This document shows positions 1 to 4,957 of a DNA stretch of 14,114 nucleotides, one piece after another. The stretch is from Fervidobacterium sp. GTDB taxonomy: Bacteria; Thermotogota; Thermotogae; Thermotogales; Fervidobacteriaceae. The notes beneath the pieces are model-generated. The model worked only from the letters and a program-made list of their open reading frames with translations. It had not been told where the DNA came from and did no database searches. Positions within the stretch are counted from its first letter, which is position 1. Every line of letters begins with the position of its first letter. Location of the stretch: positions 1-14,114 of the forward strand of contig DPIB01000009.1 in NCBI GenBank assembly GCA_003522805.1, read 5' to 3'. Both the position numbers and the translations under genes were made by a program.

Positions 1-129
1 CTTTCAAGGAATAACCAACTCCCTTATAGAATAGAAATATGGAACACAAAAGTAGTGATGGTGCAAAAATGTAAGGCTAAATTAAAGATAAATTAATATT
101 TAATATATTTTTACGAGAAAACTCAAGTT

Positions 130-142
130 CACTCCTGGAGTG
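130..142. repeat. Inverted repeat over the MBL gene ribosome-binding site
   Basis: CACTCC and GGAGTG are perfect 6-bp arms separated by one T, ending 7 nt before the ATG at 150 and containing the gene's only Shine-Dalgarno (GGAG). A one-base loop is too tight for a full RNA hairpin, so if functional it is more likely an operator-like DNA site. It could also be chance. Confidence 0.3.
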
Positions 143-149
143 TGATGGT

Positions 150-887
150 ATGGTCAAAAAAATTACAGAATTTGTCTACGTAATTGAGCATGAAGAAGCC
201 GCAAACAATGTCATAATAATTGGGAAAAAGGGCGTTATTCTTGTAGATACTTCGTTGTTTCCTGAAAAGGCAAAGAGTATTGCTAAGTTCATACGAGATC
301 TTACTATGAAACCTGTCCAGTTGGTGTTCAACACGCACTATCATCCTGATCACACATTTGGTAATTCCACTTTCGACTGCCCAGTTGTAGCACATAACCT
401 GACCCGCGAAAAGATGGAGATGTTTGACAAAACATATTTTGAAGAGCTGGGCCTTGAGTACTTTGAACTACATCTTCCAGATATCATCTTTGAAGACGAA
501 TTCGTTTTTGAGGACAATATAAAGATAGAATTCATTCATGGGCCCGGACATACCCCCGATTCATCGTACGTCTATATTCCTCAGGAAGATGTACTCATCA
601 CTGGTGACACAGTGATAAACAGCATGCACCCTGAGATAGTTCAGGATAGCAACTTGAATGTCTGGATAAAGACGCTCGAAAGTCTTCCTAAAGCAAAACA
701 TGTCGTGCCTGGTCACGGCGATCCCGGAGATTACAGTTCTGTCAAGAAGATGATAGAGTATCTAGACAAACTGAAAAAACTATTTGCAGGAGAACTAAGT
801 GCTAATCAGCTTGAATTCGATCCGAATTTCAGTGAAAGAAAGCATGCAGAAATACTAGAATGGAGCATTAGGAACTTGCTTTCTTAG
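150..887 (+). CDS. MBL-fold metallo-hydrolase
   Basis: A 245-residue metallo-beta-lactamase-fold protein, probably cytoplasmic since no signal peptide or membrane segment is visible. The zinc-ligand set is complete: the HxHxDH motif at residues 63-68 (NTHYHPDH), His134 in GPGHT, Asp153 in LITGD and His189 in VPGHG. This predicts a binuclear metal hydrolase of the broad glyoxalase II / lactamase-like superfamily; the substrate cannot be told from sequence. The C-terminal 50 residues are helical and charged. The ATG at 150 is supported by GGAG at 137-140 with 9 nt spacing. That Shine-Dalgarno lies inside a short inverted repeat (130-142). The gene stands alone, convergent with ybeY, and no terminator was recognised after it. 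The fold is certain; the exact role is not. Confidence 0.9.
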   Translation: MVKKITEFVYVIEHEEAANNVIIIGKKGVILVDTSLFPEKAKSIAKFIRDLTMKPVQLVFNTHYHPDHTFGNSTFDCPVVAHNLTREKMEMFDKTYFEELGLEYFELHLPDIIFEDEFVFEDNIKIEFIHGPGHTPDSSYVYIPQEDVLITGDTVINSMHPEIVQDSNLNVWIKTLESLPKAKHVVPGHGDPGDYSSVKKMIEYLDKLKKLFAGELSANQLEFDPNFSERKHAEILEWSIRNLLS

Positions 888-1004
888 TATGTCTAGTATC
901 TAGCATGCTATTCTATCCGTAACCCGTAATACGCTTGCAATTCGCCGGTTTTCACTCATTTTCAAAGATCATCACACATCACATACAAATGGGTGGTATA
1001 ACGG
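888..1004. other. Intergenic gap between convergent genes, no terminator recognised
   Basis: A 117-nt stretch between the MBL gene and the end of ybeY. It holds a 10-bp perfect palindrome (TAGCATGCTA, 901-910) preceded by two CTAGTAT-like words. No GC-rich stem with a T-run exists on either strand. How the two converging transcripts stop is not visible. Confidence 0.5.
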
Positions 1005-1541
1005 TTATGCATTTCTACCGATGTTTGCCCATATTCTTTCTACATAATCATTCTGTTTTTTGAACATCTCTTCTGCATTGCTGCCTTCGTACTCATGATC
1101 ATAACCAGCCATGTGAAGTATCGAGTGTACAAGGACGGTTAATAGTTCCTTTTCTAGAATGTTGCCGAATTCTTTTGCATTTTCTTTGACTACATCTAGG
1201 CACAGATACCCCTCTGCATAGGGTAGTTCTGAAAATTCCTCGGAAAGACTGGCAAGTTCCGATTCTATTTCATCGATGTTCTTTATGGTTTCTCCACTGA
1301 TTTCTTCTCTTTCGATAATCTCATCAATGGCATCAGTATCTCCGTAGACGAATGTCAAAACATCAGTCGGGCCCTTCTTCTCTCGATACTCTTTGTTCAT
1401 TTCTGCTATGCTCCCGCTATCAATGAATACGAAGTTTATTTTAACCTCCCCTACTTCTTGTCTTGCAATGTCCTCTAAGTATGGCTTAAACCTTGATAGC
1501 ATATTCTCAACTCTTAAAGGTATATTTTCAAATGTTATCAC
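1005..1541 (-). CDS. ybeY: Endoribonuclease YbeY (rRNA maturation factor)
   Basis: YbeY is a zinc-dependent endoribonuclease acting in 16S rRNA 3'-end maturation and 70S quality control. The signature HxxxHxxGYDH is intact: His139, His143 and His149 counted from the GTG start, within VHSILHMAGYDHE. The upstream PTDVLTF strand motif is also present. The frame is open further upstream to 1661, but that would overlap the HD gene and add 40 residues with no YbeY similarity. GTG at 1541 has a consensus GAGGAGG (1557-1551) 9 nt upstream and starts right at the beta strand ITFENI that begins the fold, giving 178 aa. Bacterial YbeY is usually about 150 aa. The excess is an acidic, predicted helical insertion at roughly residues 68-106, between PTDVLTF and the YLCLDVV strand. 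It is the last gene of the phoH-HD-ybeY operon. Confidence 0.93.
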   Translation of the reverse strand: MITFENIPLRVENMLSRFKPYLEDIARQEVGEVKINFVFIDSGSIAEMNKEYREKKGPTDVLTFVYGDTDAIDEIIEREEISGETIKNIDEIESELASLSEEFSELPYAEGYLCLDVVKENAKEFGNILEKELLTVLVHSILHMAGYDHEYEGSNAEEMFKKQNDYVERIWANIGRNA

Positions 1542-1550
1542 TACCTTTTT

Positions 1551-1557
1551 CCTCCTC
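1551..1557 (-). promoter_or_regulatory. Shine-Dalgarno deciding the ybeY start
   Basis: GAGGAGG on the minus strand, 9 nt before GTG 1541. No comparable site precedes the longer in-frame start at 1661, so this fixes the N-terminus. Confidence 0.75.
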
Positions 1558-1604
1558 AAGACTTGCAATCTCGATAGCTTGGTAATTAGTGTATTATGTA
1601 TTAT

Positions 1605-1630
1605 ATTATATCTCTCATATACATAATCAA
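1605..1630 (-). promoter_or_regulatory. Possible internal promoter for ybeY
   Basis: In the AT-rich gap between the HD gene stop and ybeY, the minus strand carries TATAAT (1610-1605). TTGATT (1630-1625) lies upstream, but the spacer is only 14 nt and no extended -10 is present. It could let ybeY be transcribed separately from phoH and the HD gene; base composition alone could also produce it. Confidence 0.25.
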
Positions 1631-1635
1631 TTACA

Positions 1636-3021
1636 TTAGTTTGTGATTTCCATCTTTTCATCGATGATAGGATATTCTATTCTCTGGTTTGAAAGGTTTT
1701 CAAAAACTTCGATGAAACTCTCTATAATCGTTTTCAGTTCATTTACTGTAAGGTTGGTTTCATCAAGCTCGCCTTCTTCAAATAGTTCGGCAACGCTCTT
1801 TTCTATGATCTGCCTTACATCATCTACTGTTGGGTGTTTGAGGCTTTTTGAAGATGCTTCTACCACATCAGCTAGCATGAGGATGCCCATTTCTTTCGTC
1901 TTTGGCTTAGGACCTTCATATCTGAAATCTTCAACTCGTGTGTTGGGGTTTGATTCCAGTGCCTTGGAGTAGAAATATTTCTGTACTCTTGTGCCATGGT
2001 GCTGAGGTATAGCCATTTCTACTTGGATCGGAAGCCTGTATTTTTTCGCTATCTCTATACCATCTTTTATATGTTTTGCAATTGTCGCTTTGCTGTTCTC
2101 AGGAGCTAATTTGTCGTGAGGATTGTCCTCAGGTGTCTTCAAATTTTCGATGAAGTATTCTGGGTTTCTGATCTTACCGATGTCGTGATAATATGCACAT
2201 GCCCTTACTAGTATCGGGTTTACATTGATACTCTCCGCTCCGTGTTCGGCAAGTTCAGCAACTCTCATACTGTGGTAATATGTGCCAGGCGCATGTATCA
2301 GCAATAGTTTCAACAGCGGATGGTTGGGGGTGCATATTTCAGCAAGACCGATGTTGGAGTAAATTCTCGTGGATACCTCTATGTATGGCAGTATGCCAAG
2401 AACTACTATCGATGAGACTAATGGATTGAAGAAGACGACGAGGTAATCTGTAAGTGAGAAGTAGAAATGTCTTACCGGCTCTTGAAGAAGAATCATGACA
2501 AGGCTTACTACTCCAGAGATCAGTCCTGTTTTTGTGACTTGCATTCTGCTCCTTACGTTTTTTAGCAGGTACGTTGAGACGAATACCTGAGGAAATAGGT
2601 GAAGAAACATGAAGAAATCATGATAATGAAACGCCGTGGAGAGTGAGAGTATCAGGCCTGCACTCGCACCAAATTCATAGTCGATGAGCAGGGTTATGAG
2701 CATTGGAACGAGTATTATCGGGATGAATGTAATTCCGTAGACTTTGTAAATAAACGTGTTGAGAAATCCACCTATTAAGAATATACCATAGAAGAGTAGT
2801 CTGTATCTGGTGTCTATATTCATCGTTTTTGAAGTGTGAATGAACTGCTCTACTATACCATACCATATTATGAGTATAAGGATGAACTCGTTTGCAAGTC
2901 CCAGCAGGCTTAAATCATACATGTTGTTGGCTACACTTATGATAAGCGCAATTATAATACCGTCGTATGCAAACGACTCATCTAAAAGCTTATCAGCATC
3001 TCCGCGTTTAGACTGATTCAT
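1636..3021 (-). CDS. 7TM-HD phosphohydrolase, PgpH-like (short form)
   Basis: A 461-residue membrane protein with about seven hydrophobic segments in residues 20-213, followed by a cytoplasmic HD domain. HD signatures seen: APGTYYHSMRVAELAEH (His250), AYYHDIGK (His279-Asp280), KHIKDG (His317), QHHGT (His341-342) and LADVVEAS (Asp385). These match the HD domain of PgpH/YqfF, which in Listeria hydrolyses cyclic-di-AMP to pApA. Gene order phoH-pgpH-ybeY is the known conserved neighbourhood, which supports the assignment. Full PgpH proteins are about 700 aa, with a large extracellular 7TMR-HDED domain near the N-terminus. Here the helices begin at residue 20, so that domain is absent. ATG 3021 overlaps the phoH stop (ATGA) and has GAGGAG 6 nt upstream. 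Cyclic-di-AMP as substrate is inferred from family and context. Confidence 0.88.
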   Translation of the reverse strand: MNQSKRGDADKLLDESFAYDGIIIALIISVANNMYDLSLLGLANEFILILIIWYGIVEQFIHTSKTMNIDTRYRLLFYGIFLIGGFLNTFIYKVYGITFIPIILVPMLITLLIDYEFGASAGLILSLSTAFHYHDFFMFLHLFPQVFVSTYLLKNVRSRMQVTKTGLISGVVSLVMILLQEPVRHFYFSLTDYLVVFFNPLVSSIVVLGILPYIEVSTRIYSNIGLAEICTPNHPLLKLLLIHAPGTYYHSMRVAELAEHGAESINVNPILVRACAYYHDIGKIRNPEYFIENLKTPEDNPHDKLAPENSKATIAKHIKDGIEIAKKYRLPIQVEMAIPQHHGTRVQKYFYSKALESNPNTRVEDFRYEGPKPKTKEMGILMLADVVEASSKSLKHPTVDDVRQIIEKSVAELFEEGELDETNLTVNELKTIIESFIEVFENLSNQRIEYPIIDEKMEITN

Positions 3022-3989
3022 CGCCGACTCCTCTTCTCAATCGTTTCTCCCTTTTCTTCTTTTTCAAGTTTTTCAAATTTGTCGTATGCCCTGATTATTT
3101 TCTTTACGAGTGGATGCCTGACAACATCAGCATCTGTGAGGTATACAAATGCTATACCATCTATGTTTTTCAAAATCTCCTGGGTAATGACTAAGCCAGA
3201 GCGTTCTTGTATATCAATTTGAGTGATGTCACCGGTGACGATTACTTTCGATCCGAATCCCATTCTTGTAAGGAACATTTTCATCTGTTCGTATGTAGTG
3301 TTTTGTGCTTCATCCAATATTATGAATGCATTGTTCAACGTTCTGCCTCTCATATATGCCAGTGGTGCAATTTCTATGATGTTTTTCTCCCTAAGAGATA
3401 TGAACCTTTCTATACCCAGCATGTCTATCAGTGCATCGTAGAGTGGCCTTAAATATGGGTCCACCTTCTCGATTAGATCTCCTGGCAGGAATCCCAATTT
3501 CTCTCCCGCTTCCACCGCTGGTCTGGTGAGTACAATGCGTTGGACTTTACCAGATTTTAGATAATCCACAGCAATCGCCGACGCAAGATACGTCTTGCCT
3601 GTTCCAGCAGGTCCTATTGAAAAGACGATATCGTTTTTCTCAACTGCGTCGATATATTTCTTCTGTCCTTCGGTTTTTGCCTTGACTCTTCCAACAGACT
3701 TCTTGTATACCTCTTGAGGATCTTTTATCTGTTCGTTTTCTTCGACTATGTACTCGAATTCCGCCCAATCAAGTAAATGCCCATCTCTAGTTATGTTTAT
3801 CATTTCTCGCAAGACTTTTTCAACGACGTCAAGCGATTTCTCATCCTCACCTTTAATGCGAATTTCGTCGTCTATGATACTTAGTTCAACGTTGTACCTT
3901 CTTCTTAAATATCTTGCTTTGTTATCGTATTGGCCAAGTATCTCTATTATGGCAACATCAGATGGTACTGGTATCCTTCTAAGGTTCAC
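3018..3989 (-). CDS. phoH: PhoH family protein (KH-like + P-loop NTPase)
   Basis: A PhoH/YbeZ-type ATPase, a family genetically tied to YbeY and RNA metabolism. From the GTG start (323 aa) there is an N-terminal KH-like RNA-binding region (about 1-75, including EILGQYDNKARYLRRRY). The P-loop domain follows: Walker A GPAGTGKT (126-133), the RPAVEAGEKLGFLPGD family motif (156-171), Walker B ILDEAQN (Asp226-Glu227), VTGD (251-254) and DADVVRHPLV near the end. The tail is highly charged (Glu/Lys/Arg). The frame continues upstream to a TTG at 4049, but the extended -10 at 4063-4055 would start transcription almost on that codon. GTG 3989 has an AAAGAGGTGA Shine-Dalgarno 4 nt upstream. It is first in the operon with the HD gene (4-nt overlap) and ybeY. 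Cytoplasmic; precise biochemical role in this lineage unknown. Confidence 0.93.
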   Translation of the reverse strand: MNLRRIPVPSDVAIIEILGQYDNKARYLRRRYNVELSIIDDEIRIKGEDEKSLDVVEKVLREMINITRDGHLLDWAEFEYIVEENEQIKDPQEVYKKSVGRVKAKTEGQKKYIDAVEKNDIVFSIGPAGTGKTYLASAIAVDYLKSGKVQRIVLTRPAVEAGEKLGFLPGDLIEKVDPYLRPLYDALIDMLGIERFISLREKNIIEIAPLAYMRGRTLNNAFIILDEAQNTTYEQMKMFLTRMGFGSKVIVTGDITQIDIQERSGLVITQEILKNIDGIAFVYLTDADVVRHPLVKKIIRAYDKFEKLEKEEKGETIEKRSRR

Positions 3990-3993
3990 TAAC

Positions 3994-4003
3994 TCACCTC
4001 TTT
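3994..4003 (-). promoter_or_regulatory. Shine-Dalgarno deciding the phoH start
   Basis: AAAGAGGTGA on the minus strand, ending 4 nt before GTG 3989. It decides the start against the upstream in-frame TTG at 4049, which sits at the expected transcription start. Confidence 0.7.
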
Positions 4004-4054
4004 GATAATTCGTTTTGGTAATTTGTTGTTGAATTAGACAAATTTCCAAGTATA

Positions 4055-4063
4055 ATTATACCA
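4055..4063 (-). promoter_or_regulatory. Extended -10 promoter of the phoH operon
   Basis: Minus-strand TGG-TATAAT is a perfect extended -10 (4063-4055). No good -35 lies 16-18 nt upstream; a TTGATT word (4073-4068) is too close to serve as one. The predicted transcript starts near 4048, leaving a leader of about 59 nt before GTG 3989. The same TGGTATAATWAT string occurs before the rhomboid gene. Confidence 0.6.
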
Positions 4064-4151
4064 GAAAAATCAATAAGAACTGTTAAGATATAGGTAAAGA
4101 AAATTGCTCCAATGTATCAACAGATTGACATCCCTTGAATCCCGACAGATG

Positions 4152-4168
4152 TACTAAGTTTCTTAGTA
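4152..4168. repeat. Inverted repeat in the phoH-rpe divergent region
   Basis: TACTAAG, a TTT centre and CTTAGTA form perfect 7-bp arms. It lies about 90 nt upstream of both the phoH -10 and the rpe start codon. It could be an operator for one or both directions, or a small hairpin in the rpe leader; it has no T-run of a terminator. Confidence 0.35.
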
Positions 4169-4202
4169 TTCTTCTGCAACCTATTTGTTGGTGTAAACCA
4201 AT

Positions 4203-4250
4203 GATAGAAAGAAAAACGATAGAAAGAAAAGAGTGAGAAAGAGTGAGGAG
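4203..4250 (+). repeat. Purine-rich leader repeats before rpe
   Basis: GATAGAAAGAAAA occurs twice (4203-4215 and 4218-4230), followed by GAGTGAGAAA and GAGTGAGGAG back to back (4231-4250). The last copy supplies the GAGGAGG Shine-Dalgarno (4245-4251) for ATG 4259. The tract is nearly all purine on the plus strand. It may be an unstructured ribosome-loading leader. Confidence 0.4.
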
Positions 4251-4258
4251 GTTTTCAT

Positions 4259-4909
4259 ATGGCGATAATTAGTGCATCGATTTTGGCAGCTGATCTAACG
4301 AATTTGAAAGGTGAAGTGGAGAGGGTAGAGCCATATATAGATGAGATACATCTTGATGTGATGGATGGCCACTTCGTACCGAATCTCACATTTGGTTATC
4401 CTATGCTCCAGGCTTTGAGATCTTTTACGCAGATGCCTATAGACGCACATTTGATGGTGACAAATCCAGATAGGCATATCGAGGAATTTGTGAAAGAGGG
4501 TGCTACTAGAGTAACGATTCACCAAGAAATATGTTATCATCTTCATAGGAGCGTGGAACGTATAAGGGCTCTTGGTGCTGAGGCTTTCGTTGCTCTGAAC
4601 CCAGCAACTCCTTTGTCTACACTAGATGAAATATTTCCCTATGTCGATGGCATACTTATAATGACAGTGAACCCTGGTTTTTCTGGCCAGAAATTTATAG
4701 CGTCTATGAAAGATAAGATAGCAAAACTTTCGAAGATTAGGCTGGAAAATGGGTACAGTTTTAAGATAGCTGTTGATGGTGGTGTGGGGAACGATAATGC
4801 GCCGAGCCTTGCGCAAGCTGGTGTAGATGTATTGGTAATGGGATTCGGTGTCTTTAGGAATCCAAACTTGTCTCAGCTGAGTGATAGGTTAAGAAAGTTG
4901 TGTAGATAA
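4259..4909 (+). CDS. rpe: Ribulose-phosphate 3-epimerase
   Basis: Interconverts ribulose 5-phosphate and xylulose 5-phosphate in the pentose phosphate pathway; cytoplasmic (beta/alpha)8 barrel. At 216 aa it has the normal family length. Motifs in order: SILAADLTNL (7-16), IHLDVMDGHFVPNLTFG with metal/catalytic His31 and Asp33, DAHLMV with His64, MTVNPGFSGQKFI (135-147) and VDGGV with catalytic Asp173. One oddity: the last phosphate-binding loop, normally GSAxF in the family, reads GFGVF here (195-199). The start ATG has an overlapping GAGGAGG 7 nt upstream. It opens the plus-strand gene run; dnaE follows after 48 nt. No convincing promoter was found in the leader. Confidence 0.96.
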   Translation: MAIISASILAADLTNLKGEVERVEPYIDEIHLDVMDGHFVPNLTFGYPMLQALRSFTQMPIDAHLMVTNPDRHIEEFVKEGATRVTIHQEICYHLHRSVERIRALGAEAFVALNPATPLSTLDEIFPYVDGILIMTVNPGFSGQKFIASMKDKIAKLSKIRLENGYSFKIAVDGGVGNDNAPSLAQAGVDVLVMGFGVFRNPNLSQLSDRLRKLCR

Positions 4910-4957
4910 GCAAATGTGATGACAAGATGCAAGGAGAGAATCAAATAGAGGGTTGGG

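Noticed and set aside
1..96. Open frame from the window edge to a TAA at 94-96, possibly the end of an upstream gene
   Set aside because: Only 31 codons in AT-rich sequence, no recognisable protein features; chance is a sufficient explanation.
901..910. Palindrome TAGCATGCTA as a bidirectional terminator
   Set aside because: Short, AT-rich, no loop and no T-run on either side.
4125..4130. TTGACA, a perfect -35 word upstream of rpe
   Set aside because: No acceptable -10 at 16-19 nt (closest words GATGTA and TGTACT), so it is not called as a promoter.
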